Source: an uncultured Clostridia bacterium (GTDB taxonomy: Bacteria; Bacillota; Clostridia; Christensenellales; Borkfalkiaceae). From it: 64,000 nucleotides of DNA. The translations under genes were made by a program, and so were the position numbers. Below the pieces are notes generated by a model that saw only the letters and a program-made list of their open reading frames with translations, did not search any database and was not told the DNA's origin. Below, piece by piece: positions 52,609 to 61,650 of the stretch; the first letter of the stretch is position 1; each line of letters starts with the position of its first letter. Location: the NCBI GenBank assembly GCA_947631195.1, contig CANRKK010000007.1, forward strand, positions 1 through 64,000. Direction: 5' to 3'.

Positions 52609-52869
52609 TCAGATTACGAGGTTGTCCAAGACCAGCTTGTCGAAGGAGGGCGGCTCGGTGAAGTCGCGGGGCAAAAAGCGCACGGTGTTGAACTTGGCGT
52701 AGTTGAAAATGTGCGTCTTTAAAAGTATGGGCGTGGCGATGTCCAGCCCCTCGCAGATGTCCGAAAGGTAGGTAAAAAACTGCGAATAGGTGAACTTGTC
52801 TACCCTTTCGTAGGTGAGCTGCTTTATTATTTTGCCGTCCTTTATTACCTTGGCCCAGATCCTGAACAT
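52609..52869 (-). CDS. Small conserved protein, unknown function
   Basis: The 86-residue protein starts MFRIWAKVIKDGKIIKQLTY and ends LDKLVLDNLVI-like (FDKLVLDNLVI). The pattern is that of a short soluble clostridial conserved hypothetical. The ATG at 52869 is preferred over one 99 bases upstream because the extra residues look non-coding. Confidence 0.7.
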   Translation of the reverse strand: MFRIWAKVIKDGKIIKQLTYERVDKFTYSQFFTYLSDICEGLDIATPILLKTHIFNYAKFNTVRFLPRDFTEPPSFDKLVLDNLVI

Positions 52870-53028
52870 ACTGAAATTATATAAAAAACCGCGCCCGCAG
52901 GCAAACGATTTTCGAACGTATAAAAAAGTTATTTGAAAAAAGTTTGTTTTTGGGGCGGAAAAGGGCACGGCGGGCGGAAAAGTGCGGGATTTGCGGAGTA
53001 AAAAATTTTTCGCGCCGCGCTCTTATTG

Positions 53029-53057
53029 TTGACAAACGGCGAGCTAAACTATATAAT
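53029..53057 (+). promoter_or_regulatory. greA-lysS promoter
   Basis: TTGACA (53029-53034), 17-bp spacer, TATAAT (53052-53057): consensus. Confidence 0.88.
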
Positions 53058-53075
53058 AAGGTAGCGACAAAAGGC

Positions 53076-53110
53076 GTGATTCCGGCAGGTGCGGAATCAC
53101 TTTTGTTATT
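53076..53110 (+). promoter_or_regulatory. Terminator-like hairpin in the greA leader
   Basis: GTGATTCCG/CGGAATCAC (53076-53100) followed by TTTTGTTATT, between the promoter and the greA RBS. It could act as an attenuator or give a short leader RNA. Confidence 0.65.
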
Positions 53111-53132
53111 CATTTCGTTCAGAGGTATAAAA

Positions 53133-53603
53133 ATGGCAGAACTTATTGTAATGACTCAAAAAAATTACGAGGATCTTAAAAAGGAGCTTGACTATCTTGT
53201 AAAGGTAAAGCGGCCCGAGATAATAGAGCGCATAGCCGAGGCGAGGAGCCACGGCGACCTTTCGGAAAACGCCGAATACGACGCCGCGCGCGAGGAACAG
53301 CGTTCCAACGAGGGCAAAATAGCCGAACTCGAATACAAGATAAAAAATGCGGACATCCGCGAGGAAGTTACCGACACGAGCTACGTGCATTTGGGCAGCG
53401 TGGTTACGGTGTATGACGAAGATCTGGACGAGGAGGCCGTGTACACAATAACTTCGGTGACCGAAGTGGACGTTATGAACAACAAAATATCGGTGGAGTC
53501 CCCCGTGGGCGCCGCGCTCCTCAGAAAGAAAGAGGGGGACAGCGTCGAAGTAAAGTGCCCCGACGGCAGCTCCTACACACTCAAAATAAGGGCGATAAAG
53601 TAA
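53133..53603 (+). CDS. greA: Transcription elongation factor GreA
   Basis: The 156-residue protein has the N-terminal coiled coil (LKKELDYLVKVKRPEIIERIAEARSHGDLSENAEYDAAREEQ) with the acidic tip and a C-terminal FKBP-like domain (SPVGAALLRKKEGD). It rescues backtracked RNA polymerase. RBS AGAGG. lysS follows after 4 bp. Confidence 0.96.
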   Translation: MAELIVMTQKNYEDLKKELDYLVKVKRPEIIERIAEARSHGDLSENAEYDAAREEQRSNEGKIAELEYKIKNADIREEVTDTSYVHLGSVVTVYDEDLDEEAVYTITSVTEVDVMNNKISVESPVGAALLRKKEGDSVEVKCPDGSSYTLKIRAIK

Positions 53604-53607
53604 GACT

Positions 53608-55125
53608 ATGGCAGAGATAAACAACGCGCCGCTCACCGAAGCGGAGGAGGCGGAACGCCTCGCCGAGCAGGCTGTCATCCGCCGCGAAAAACTCGGCAAA
53701 ATGACGGGCGAGGGGAAAAACCCCTTTGCAAAAGTTAAGTACGGCGTCACCCACAGCTCCAAGGAGATTGTGGAAAATTTCGGCGCGCTCGAGGGAAAGG
53801 AAGTTTCCGTTGCGGGCAGGCTGATGTCGAGGAGGATAATGGGCAAGGCCTCCTTTTCGCACATACAGGACGGCGGCGGACAGATACAGATTTACGTCAA
53901 GCGGGACGACGTCGGCGAGGAGGACTACGCCTCCTTTAAAAAGGACTACGACATAGGCGACATAGTGGGCGTAAAAGGCTACGTGTTCAAGACCCAGACG
54001 GGGGAAATTTCGGTGCACTGCAGCCATATAGAGATGCTCACAAAGTGCCTTTTGCCCCTGCCCGAAAAGCAGCACGGCTTAAAGGACGCCGACATGCGCT
54101 ACCGCCAGCGCGATCTGGACCTGATAGTAAACCCCGAAGTAAAAAATACCTTTATCAAGCGTTCGCAGATAATAAAGGAGCTCCGCGCCTTTTTGGACGG
54201 CAGGGGCTTTTTGGAGGTGGACACCCCCGTTTTGACCACGCTGGAGATAGGCGCGGCGGCGCGGCCCTTTAAAACCCGCCACAACGCCCTCGACATAGAC
54301 ATGTATTTAAGGATAGAGACCGAACTCTATTTAAAACGCTGCATTGTAGGCGGCCTCGAGCGCGTGTACGAGGTGGGCAGGATTTTCCGCAACGAGGGCA
54401 TGGACGCCTTCCACAACCCCGAGTTCACCACGATAGAGGTCTATCAGGCTTACGCCGACTACTTCGACATGATGCGGCTCGTGGAGGATATGTACAGGAC
54501 GGTTGCCCGCAACGTGTGCGGGACGGATAAAATAACATATCAGGGCACGGAAATAGATTTCGGCTCCCCCTTTGCAAGGCTGACCATGAAGGAGGCCGTA
54601 AAAAAATACTGCGGCGCCGACTACGATTCGTGGCAGACGGACGAGGAAGCGCGCGCCTGCGCTAAGGCGCTCAACGCCGAAGTAAAGGAGGGGGAGGCGG
54701 CCACAAAAGGGCACGTGCTTATAGCCCTCTTCGACGCGTTCGTCGAGGAAAATTTGGTGCAGCCCACATTTATCTACGACTACCCCGTGGAAAATTCCCC
54801 GCTTGCTAAGCGCAAGGAGGACGACCCCGCGTTTACGCAACGCTTCGAATACTTTATCTGCGGGCACGAGTTCGGCAATGCGTTTTCGGAGCTGAACGAC
54901 CCCATAGACCAAAAACAACGGTTCGTGAAGCAGGTCGAGGAAAAGAAAAAGCAGGAGCCGGGCTGCAACGCGCAGGTGGACGAGGAGTTTATAACCGCCC
55001 TCGAGTACGGTCTGCCCCCCACGGGAGGCCTTGGCTTCGGCGTGGACAGGCTGGTAATGCTGCTTACGGACAGCGCGACTATTAGGGATGTGTTGTTGTT
55101 CCCCACGATGAAGCCCAAGAAATAA
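53608..55125 (+). CDS. lysS: Lysyl-tRNA synthetase (class II)
   Basis: The 505-residue protein has an N-terminal OB-fold anticodon-binding domain and the class II motifs: motif 2 (RNEGMDAFHNPEFTTIE) and motif 3 (GLGFGVDRLVMLL). It charges tRNA-Lys. It forms an operon with greA and ends directly before a R1 element whose H5 hairpin starts 2 bp after the stop. Confidence 0.97.
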   Translation: MAEINNAPLTEAEEAERLAEQAVIRREKLGKMTGEGKNPFAKVKYGVTHSSKEIVENFGALEGKEVSVAGRLMSRRIMGKASFSHIQDGGGQIQIYVKRDDVGEEDYASFKKDYDIGDIVGVKGYVFKTQTGEISVHCSHIEMLTKCLLPLPEKQHGLKDADMRYRQRDLDLIVNPEVKNTFIKRSQIIKELRAFLDGRGFLEVDTPVLTTLEIGAAARPFKTRHNALDIDMYLRIETELYLKRCIVGGLERVYEVGRIFRNEGMDAFHNPEFTTIEVYQAYADYFDMMRLVEDMYRTVARNVCGTDKITYQGTEIDFGSPFARLTMKEAVKKYCGADYDSWQTDEEARACAKALNAEVKEGEAATKGHVLIALFDAFVEENLVQPTFIYDYPVENSPLAKRKEDDPAFTQRFEYFICGHEFGNAFSELNDPIDQKQRFVKQVEEKKKQEPGCNAQVDEEFITALEYGLPPTGGLGFGVDRLVMLLTDSATIRDVLLFPTMKPKK

Positions 55126-55126
55126 A

Positions 55127-55316
55127 TTCACAAAAATCTCGCGCCGTTGCGGGCGCTGCGATTTTTCGTGAGTTTGTGGGGCCAGCCCCACTTGCCGCGA
55201 TTAATAAGGGCGCACATATTATATAATCGCGGCAATTCACCCCGCTCAGGCGCAAGTGTGCGCAAATTGGGTCTTGCTGCGCAAAAGCGTGGTTTTGCTT
55301 GCAACATAATTATTTT
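55127..55316 (-). repeat. R1 five-hairpin element, copy g (lysS terminator)
   Basis: Minus orientation. H5 55127-55171, H4 GTGGGGC/GCCCCAC (55176-55191), H3 TTGCCGCGATTA/TAATCGCGGCAA (55192-55235), H1 with inner GCAAAA/TTTTGC. H5 begins 2 bp after the lysS stop and is the only visible terminator. Confidence 0.87.
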
Positions 55317-55804
55317 TTAAATAATTTTTGTCTTGCTCGTTTCTAACCGCTTGCTAACTTCGTAAAGGCAGACTTCGTAAGGGCAACCGCACCACCCCCC
55401 TTGGCTCCCCTTAGTAAGCGGGAGCTGTCACCGATAGGTGACTGAGGGGATTGTCACCTTAAATTTACACAAATATAATTATTTCTTTTTTATATTTTGT
55501 CCCACCCACCCCCCCAATAATGTTAAAAAATAGAGGGAACGGCACCCACCGTGGCTGCTCTTGGCTGTTTGAAACGGCACCTTAAATTACCTCGACCATC
55601 CCACCAGGGGATTACCTCGCTTACCGCTACGCTCACGCTCGGAATGACACGTTTCAACAAACCGCGTACATATTTTAATACGTCGTTGCGTGACAGATTC
55701 TTCGTCGGGCTACGCACTCTCGCCAAAGGCGAGGGCAGCGCTCCGCCCTCCTCAGAATGACAGAGAGGTGGGAGGGCGCGCAACCGCACGAAAATTTTTG
55801 TGAA
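55317..55804. repeat. Repeat island: R2/R3 fragments, R7, R5, R6, half H5
   Basis: Contains R3 and R2 tail fragments (55330-55460), R7 with the C-run CCCACCCACCCCCCC (55501-55515, G run on the minus strand), R5 (55593-55640), R6 (55676-55770) and a right half of H5 (55773-55804). No gene is supported. Confidence 0.68.
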
Positions 55805-55810
55805 CCGTTT

Positions 55811-56004
55811 TAAAATAATAAACGTTGCAAGCAAAACCACGCTTTTGCGCAGCAAGACCCAATTTGCGCATACCTGCGCCTGAGCTGAGGTGAATTTGCG
55901 CCATTATATTATGGCGCGCCCCTAAAAATGGCGCAAAGAGGAGCAGAGCTCCTCAAACTCACGAAAAATTTGAGGGCGCGCAACCGCACGAAAATTTTTG
56001 TGAA
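55811..56004 (+). repeat. R1 five-hairpin element, copy h, next to a start codon
   Basis: H1 GCAAAA/TTTTGC, H2 GCGCA/TGCGC, H3 TTTGCGCCATT/AATGGCGCAAA (55895-55937), H4 GAGGAGC/GCTCCTC, H5 55960-56004. The ATG of the decarboxylase gene is 14 bp further on. Confidence 0.87.
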
Positions 56005-56017
56005 CTCAAAAAAGACC

Positions 56018-57355
56018 ATGTATGATTATTTAATTTACAACCAACTGAAAAAATACGGCGGGGTCCAAAAGACCTTTCACATGCCCGGTCACAAGGGGAG
56101 GGGCGAATTCAAAAAACTGTTCCCCGTGGCGGACATTGACGTAACCGAGCTTAGCTATTCGGACAATCTTGCCGACCCGTCGGGCGTGATAGCCGACGCG
56201 CAGTGCGAGATCGCCTCGATATTGGGCGCGGCGCGCTCCTACATACTCACGGAGGGCTCCTCTTTGGGCATTTTTGCCATGCTGTATGCGGCGGCGGAGC
56301 GGGGCAACAAGGTGATAGTTCCCCGCAACTCCCACCAGAGCGTCTGGAACGCCTGCCGCGTGCTCGGCCTCGAGCCCGTCGTGGTACAGGGCGAAACCAA
56401 AGACGGCGTCATCTTGCCGCCCTCGCCCGCCGAGGTGGAGCACATAGCCAAAAACGACCTTACCGTTGCGGGACTTATTGTTGTCAGTCCCGACTACTAC
56501 GGCAACGTTGCGCCCCTTGCGGAATACTCCGAAATACTCAAAAAATACAATAAGATACTGATGGTGGACGGCGCGCACGGCGCGCACCTCGCGTTCATGC
56601 CCGAAAGGGAGGGCTACGCGGGCAAGTTCGCCGATATCTGGGTGGACGGCGCGCACAAAAATTTATGCACGCTGACGCAGGGCGCGATACTCAACATAAA
56701 CGACTCCGACCTGTTCGGGGGCGCGCTCGGCGGGCTATCGCTTTTTGGCACGACGTCGCCCTCCTATCCCATAATGGCTTCGGTGGAATACGGCGTAAAG
56801 CAGCTTGCAAACAATCCCGCGCACGCGCAAAAGGTCGCGGCGGAGATTATTTCCTTAAGGGATAGCAAGGGGATATCCGTATATCCCTCGGCCGACCCGT
56901 TCAAGTTTGCGGTGGACTGTGGGGCGGGCGGCGTTTCTGCCGACCTTGCCGCCGCCGCGCTGGAAAAAAAGGATATATACTGCGAGTTTTCGGACGGCAG
57001 ATACCTGCTTTTCTACCTGTCCCCCGCGGCGGACATAAAGGACGTAAAAAAGGCGATAAAAGTTTTGCGCGGGATACTCTCGGGCAAAAAGCTGGCGGGC
57101 ACCTACCGCCCGCGCGGGGAGATAAGGGCGCAGGCCCGCTCCTACAGCTTCCAGTACGCCCTTAAAAAGCCCGCCGAATGGGTTGCCCCCGCAGAGGCGG
57201 CGGGCAGGATGTGCGCGCAGAATTTCGGCGTCGCTCCCCCCTGTATTCCCGTGTGCGTGGCGGGAGAAATGATAACCGAGGAGGCCCTCCGCGCGATAAG
57301 CGGCTGTAAGACGTTCGGGCTTTCGGGCGGAAAAATAAAGGTGGTGGCAAAGTGA
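56018..57355 (+). CDS. Orn/Lys/Arg decarboxylase family PLP enzyme (YaaO type)
   Basis: The 445-residue protein has the group III decarboxylase pattern: TFHMPGHKG, LTEGSSLGIFAML, VDGAHGAHLAF and the PLP lysine in DGAHKNLCTLTQGA. It is shorter than biosynthetic lysine/arginine decarboxylases, like Bacillus YaaO. It precedes tmk as in Bacillus. The ATG follows R1 H5 by 14 bp and has no clear RBS, so its expression signals must lie in or beyond the repeat. Confidence 0.9.
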   Translation: MYDYLIYNQLKKYGGVQKTFHMPGHKGRGEFKKLFPVADIDVTELSYSDNLADPSGVIADAQCEIASILGAARSYILTEGSSLGIFAMLYAAAERGNKVIVPRNSHQSVWNACRVLGLEPVVVQGETKDGVILPPSPAEVEHIAKNDLTVAGLIVVSPDYYGNVAPLAEYSEILKKYNKILMVDGAHGAHLAFMPEREGYAGKFADIWVDGAHKNLCTLTQGAILNINDSDLFGGALGGLSLFGTTSPSYPIMASVEYGVKQLANNPAHAQKVAAEIISLRDSKGISVYPSADPFKFAVDCGAGGVSADLAAAALEKKDIYCEFSDGRYLLFYLSPAADIKDVKKAIKVLRGILSGKKLAGTYRPRGEIRAQARSYSFQYALKKPAEWVAPAEAAGRMCAQNFGVAPPCIPVCVAGEMITEEALRAISGCKTFGLSGGKIKVVAK

Positions 57356-57972
57356 GGGGCAAGTTTGTAACGTTCGAGGGCTGCGAGGGCTCGGGCAAGA
57401 GCACGCAGTTAAGATATATAGGCGAATACTTAAAGGGCGCGGGCATAGACTTTATCATGTCGCGCGAGCCGGGCGGAAGCGAGATTTCCGAGGACATAAG
57501 AAAGATCATTCTCAACGGCAAATACACCGCCATGTGCGACGAGTGCGAGGCCCTTTTATACGCCGCCTCGCGGGTGCAGCACATAAAAGAAGTTATAGAG
57601 CCCGCCCTTGCGGCAGGCAAACTCGTGGTGTGCGACAGGTACGTGGATTCCTCGTTTGCCTACCAGGGCTATGCGCGGGGGCTGGGTGAGGAGTTCATCG
57701 AGAGCATAAACGCCTTTGCGCTCAAAAATTACACCCCCGACCTCACGATATTTCTGGATATTTCCCCCAATGAGGCCTTTGCGCGCAAGCACGGCGCGGA
57801 CCGTACGGACAGAATGGAGAGCCAGGGCCCCGAATTCCACCAAAAGGTGTACGAGGGATATATGCAGCTGAAAAAATATCCCCGCTTTAAGTGCGTGGAC
57901 TGCCGCGGCACCAAGGAAGAGACGGCAAAAAAAATACTCGAACTTTTAAAAGCCGAAAATATTATAGGGTAA
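57352..57972 (+). CDS. tmk: Thymidylate kinase
   Basis: The 206-residue protein has P-loop EGCEGSGKST (about 6-15), the DRYVDSSFAYQG motif and the SREPGGSEI segment. It phosphorylates dTMP. The GTG start overlaps the decarboxylase stop (GTGA). Confidence 0.96.
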   Translation: MRGKFVTFEGCEGSGKSTQLRYIGEYLKGAGIDFIMSREPGGSEISEDIRKIILNGKYTAMCDECEALLYAASRVQHIKEVIEPALAAGKLVVCDRYVDSSFAYQGYARGLGEEFIESINAFALKNYTPDLTIFLDISPNEAFARKHGADRTDRMESQGPEFHQKVYEGYMQLKKYPRFKCVDCRGTKEETAKKILELLKAENIIG

Positions 57973-57974
57973 AA

Positions 57975-58877
57975 GTGGAAAAACTTATAGAGAGCACAAC
58001 GGCATATAAAATAATTTGTGCGGACAGGCAGAGGGGCAAATTGTCCCACTCGTACATGCTGCACTTTGCCGACCCCAAAAACCTGCGCGCCGCGCTCAAA
58101 ATTTTCGCCTGCGGGTTCTTCGGCGCGACGGGCAGCCTGCTTTCAAGGATTTCTTCGGAGAGCTATTCCGATTTCAGGATATATCCCGCGGAGGGAGGCA
58201 AGATAACGGCGGACGGTGTGGCGGAAATTATAGAGGACAGCGCGTTAAGACCGCTCGAGGGCGACAAAAAGCTGTACGTCATAACGGACTTCGATTCCGC
58301 TAGCGCGCTCGTGCAGAACAAACTGTTAAAGACGTTGGAGGAGCCGCTCGCGGGCATACACTTTTTGCTGGGCGTGACTTCGCTCGCGCCCGTGCTGGAC
58401 ACCGTTAAGTCCCGCGTAAAACTTCTGGAAATTCCGCCCTTTTCGCAAAGCGAGATAGAACAGGCTCTGGAGCGGGCGGGCAAAAACGAGCAGAACGCGG
58501 CGGCAGCGGCAAGCTGCAACGGCATACTCGGCGCCGCGCAGAACATGGTTTCGGGCGGATGGTTCAAGGAGATACGCGCGGCCGCGCGGGAGATATGCTT
58601 CAACACCGACGTGGCGCAGATAAACGCGCTCGCCGAAAAATACGGCGAAACAAAGTACAAAAAAGAACTTTTGAGCGAGATGCAGAACGTGTACTTTTCC
58701 GCGCTGACAAAAAAGACGGAGTGCGGACTGCACCCGCACACGGTTATATACGCCCTCGGGGAACTCGACAAGGCAAACAGGGACATAAAGTTCAACGCCT
58801 TTTTCCGCGGGCTGCTATACGACTTTATGCTTAAAGTTATAAGGGAGAACGACAGATGGCTAAAATTACAGGCGTAA
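57975..58877 (+). CDS. holB: DNA polymerase III delta-prime subunit
   Basis: The 300-residue protein has the HolB layout (LSHSYMLHF, FDSASALVQNKLLKTLEEPLAGIHFLLGVTSLAPVLDTVKSRV) and lacks a Walker A loop, as delta-prime subunits often do. It is part of the clamp loader. Start is GTG with AGGG upstream. It lies between tmk and ricT as in Bacillus. Confidence 0.92.
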   Translation: MEKLIESTTAYKIICADRQRGKLSHSYMLHFADPKNLRAALKIFACGFFGATGSLLSRISSESYSDFRIYPAEGGKITADGVAEIIEDSALRPLEGDKKLYVITDFDSASALVQNKLLKTLEEPLAGIHFLLGVTSLAPVLDTVKSRVKLLEIPPFSQSEIEQALERAGKNEQNAAAAASCNGILGAAQNMVSGGWFKEIRAAAREICFNTDVAQINALAEKYGETKYKKELLSEMQNVYFSALTKKTECGLHPHTVIYALGELDKANRDIKFNAFFRGLLYDFMLKVIRENDRWLKLQA

Positions 58878-59728
58878 CTTTTAAAGAGGGCGGCAAGGTA
58901 TATTATTTTTCGCCCGGCAAGGAGAGATACAAGGAGGGCATGGGAGTTATAGTGGAGACCACGCGGGGCGTTGAGTACGCAACGGTGGTTATCCCCTTCG
59001 GCGAAGTGCCCGACGAAAAACTTGTGTCCCCTTTAAAACCCATAACGCGCATAGCCACGCCCAAGGACAAGGAGACGCACCGCAAAAACCTTGAAAGAAA
59101 GGACGACGCGCTAAAAACCGTGGCCGAAAAAATAAAAAAACACAACCTCGACATGAAACTTATCGACTGCGAGTTCACGTTCGACGGCGCCAAGGCCATA
59201 TTCTACTACTCCGCGCCCCAGAGGGTGGACTTCCGCGAGCTGGTAAAGGATTTGTCGCAGGTGTTTAAAATGCGCATAGAGCTGAGGCAGGTGGGGATTC
59301 GCGACGAGATAAAGATGATAGGCGGCCTCGCACCCTGCGGCAGGGAATGTTGCTGCGCGAGCTGCATGCCCGAATTTAAAAAAGTGTCCATAAAAATGGC
59401 GAAAAACCAGGGGCTGTCCCTCAACCCCAGCAAAATATCTGGGCTGTGCGGCAGGCTGATGTGCTGCCTTTCCTACGAAAACGAATACTACGCCGACGCC
59501 TGCAAAAAGATGCCCAAGATAGGCGCGGAAGTGACCACGCCCGACGGCAAGGGCACCGTAGTCAGCGCAAACATGATAAAGATGCAGGTCCGCGTGAGGA
59601 TAGACGACAAGGAAAAGGATATATTCACCTATCACGACTATCCCGTGGAGCAAATAAAATTCAAAGCCCCCGCCCAACGCGAAAAGGAAGAGGAAGTGCC
59701 CGACGACTTAAAGGATATAATCGACTGA
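58856..59728 (+). CDS. ricT: PSP1-domain protein RicT (YaaT)
   Basis: The 290-residue protein has the PSP1 domain (about 1-130), and conserved cysteines CGRECCCASC and CGRLMCC (about 160-205) that in RicT bind an iron-sulfur cluster with RicA and RicF, a complex that stimulates mRNA maturation by RNase Y. It overlaps holB by 22 bp. Confidence 0.93.
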   Translation: MAKITGVTFKEGGKVYYFSPGKERYKEGMGVIVETTRGVEYATVVIPFGEVPDEKLVSPLKPITRIATPKDKETHRKNLERKDDALKTVAEKIKKHNLDMKLIDCEFTFDGAKAIFYYSAPQRVDFRELVKDLSQVFKMRIELRQVGIRDEIKMIGGLAPCGRECCCASCMPEFKKVSIKMAKNQGLSLNPSKISGLCGRLMCCLSYENEYYADACKKMPKIGAEVTTPDGKGTVVSANMIKMQVRVRIDDKEKDIFTYHDYPVEQIKFKAPAQREKEEEVPDDLKDIID

Positions 59729-59757
59729 ATTTAATAATAAAAATTCACTTTTTTCTC

Positions 59758-59786
59758 TTTACAGCCGCAAATTAGTGTGATATAAT
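59758..59786 (+). promoter_or_regulatory. Ferredoxin promoter
   Basis: TTTACA (59758-59763), 17-bp spacer, TATAAT (59781-59786). Confidence 0.82.
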
Positions 59787-59821
59787 ACCGCTATAAAACG
59801 TATTAAACATGGAGGGAAATT

Positions 59822-59992
59822 ATGGCTCACGTTATATCCGACGAATGTGTAAGCTGCGGCGCATGCGCGGCTACCTGTCCCGTAGAAGCGATTTCGGAGG
59901 GCGCTGACAAGTATGTTGTCAACCCCGACGTTTGCATCGACTGCGGCGCTTGCGAAGACGGTTGCCCCACGGGCGCCATCAAAGGCGAATAA
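59822..59992 (+). CDS. 2[4Fe-4S] ferredoxin
   Basis: The 56-residue protein has two clusters of the form CxxCxxCxxxCP (CVSCGACAATCP and CIDCGACEDGCP), typical of clostridial ferredoxins. It transfers electrons in anaerobic metabolism. RBS GGAGGG. It is monocistronic, with promoter and terminator, inside the otherwise conserved ricT-trmN6-rsmI block. Confidence 0.94.
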   Translation: MAHVISDECVSCGACAATCPVEAISEGADKYVVNPDVCIDCGACEDGCPTGAIKGE

Positions 59993-60003
59993 GAAGAAAA
60001 AAA

Positions 60004-60038
60004 GGGGATGGGCGGGCTCTGCCCGCCCCCTTTTTTTC
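60004..60038 (+). terminator. Ferredoxin terminator
   Basis: GGGCGGGC/GCCCGCCC hairpin followed by a run of T residues (60031-60037). Confidence 0.92.
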
Positions 60039-60041
60039 TCC

Positions 60042-61187
60042 CGCCAACGGGTGATAAACTTCGCAATACTGTGTTGCGCTCCGCTTGCCTGCGGGTCACG
60101 TACGTCTGTGTACGCTTCCCTTGTCAATGCTCGCGCTCCTTGTCTTGCTCGTTTCTGACCCGTTGCCAACTTCGTAAATACAGGGGTGCGGCGTGCATAA
60201 CTCGCTTCTACCCACCGCCGAATTGCAAGGCTGTGACTTCGTAAGGGCAATGTTCTGTTTGCTTCTAACCGCTTGAACTCCCGCCAACTGCGTGCATAAC
60301 TCGCTTCTACCCACCGCCGAGTTAAAAAGCCGTGACTTCGTAAATACAACCGCACGAACCCCCTTGGCTCCCCTTAGTAAGAGGGAGAGGCTCCGTTTCC
60401 CCCCCCGTGGCTTCTTCCCCTTGGGGGGGGGAAGCTCCCGCATAGCGGGTGATGGGAGGGGGATTATCACCTTAAATTAATTTATCAAATAATTTTCTTT
60501 TTTATTTTGTCCCACCCACCCCCCCAATATTGTTAAAATATATGGGAACGCATACTGCAATTTTAAAATAATTGCCCCGCCAATTAAGCCGTGTCATTTC
60601 GAGTCGAAGGGAGACCCGCTGTAAGCGGGCGACCGAGCGAGAGAATCCCCCCGTGGTTGCTCGGGGCTGTTTGGAACGGCAACCCAACCTTGGCTCCCTT
60701 TCGCAAGGGGAGCTGGCTGCGAAGCAGACTGAGGGGATTGTCACCTTAAAAATAACCATATTAATAATTTTCTTTTTATATTTTGTCCCACTCACCCCCC
60801 AATATTGTTAAAAAAACAAGTGGACGGCACCGCCTACACCCTTGGCTCCCTTTAGTAGGACGAGCGCGGATTTCTCAAAACAGCACAGTGCGCTGTTTTG
60901 CCGCGCGAGATGAGTGAGCGCATACGTCCCGCGCGAACGGTGCCCGAACACGGCGTTGTCCTTACGCCGTGTGAGAAAGCTGTCACCGATAGGTGACTGA
61001 GGGGATTGTCATTCAAGTTTTAAGTGCGGCAATTTCAATCAGGCGGTAACGCAATAAAGACACTATGCTCAAGCGTTATGCTTGCCCCCCTCAGTCCGCT
61101 GCGCGTTCAGCTCCCCCCACAACGTGGGGGCAGCCAAGACGGGATGGTGGTCGGCGACGGAAGAGGGCAAGGGAAAGCGGAATTCAC
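60042..61187. repeat. Largest repeat island, left part
   Basis: R3 with tandem duplication of its outer half (60042-60360), R7 (60511-60525), R5 (60589-60740), decayed R7 (60787-60800), R2 (60840-61013) and an R8/GTCGCCGAC remnant (61014-61180). Reading frames here are short and differ between copies; no gene is supported. Confidence 0.7.
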
Positions 61188-61461
61188 ATTTTAAAATAAT
61201 TAACGGCGCAAGCAGGGTTCCCCTGCGCCCGCGCACCCAATTTGCGCATACCTGCGCCTGAGCGAGGTGAATGCCTGCGATTATATAATCGTGGGCCCTT
61301 AATAAATCGCAGGCAGAGGAGCGGAGCTCCTAAAAATCACGAAAAAGCGCAGGCACGGCCTGCCGAGCTTTTTGTGAAATATTTTTGAAACGGCATTGTA
61401 GCGCTCAGCGGAATGTATGGCTAACGAGTTTTGAGGTTGTACCGCTCGTTTCGCCCAAAAA
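61188..61461 (+). repeat. R1 five-hairpin element, copy i, plus R4
   Basis: H1 GGCGCA...TGCGCC with inner CAGGG/CCCTG, H2 GCGCA/TGCGC, H3 GCCTGCGATT/AATCGCAGGC (61273-61314), H4 AGGAGC/GCTCCT, H5 61337-61378, followed by R4 (61379-61461). Confidence 0.86.
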
Positions 61462-61650
61462 GCAACGTGACGTTGCATCCATGTATTTATACTGCAATTA
61501 CGAAGTTGCAACCGCACGAAAATTTTTGTGAACATTTTTAAAATAATAAAAGTCGCTGCGCGACAGATTCTTCGTCGGGTTGCACCCTCCTCAGAATGAC
61601 AGGAGGGGGGAGTCGCGCAACCGCATGAAAACTTTTGTGAACAAGGAACA
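61462..61650 (+). repeat. R6 and two half H5 hairpins
   Basis: A right half of H5 (61507-61533), R6 (61550-61612) and another half H5 (61612-61642) lie in series. These look like nested insertion or recombination scars. Confidence 0.6.

Noticed and set aside
59759-60355. A 198-codon minus-strand frame covering the ferredoxin
   Set aside because: It runs through ferredoxin codons and R3 repeat DNA; the ferredoxin on the plus strand has promoter, RBS, two cluster motifs and a terminator.
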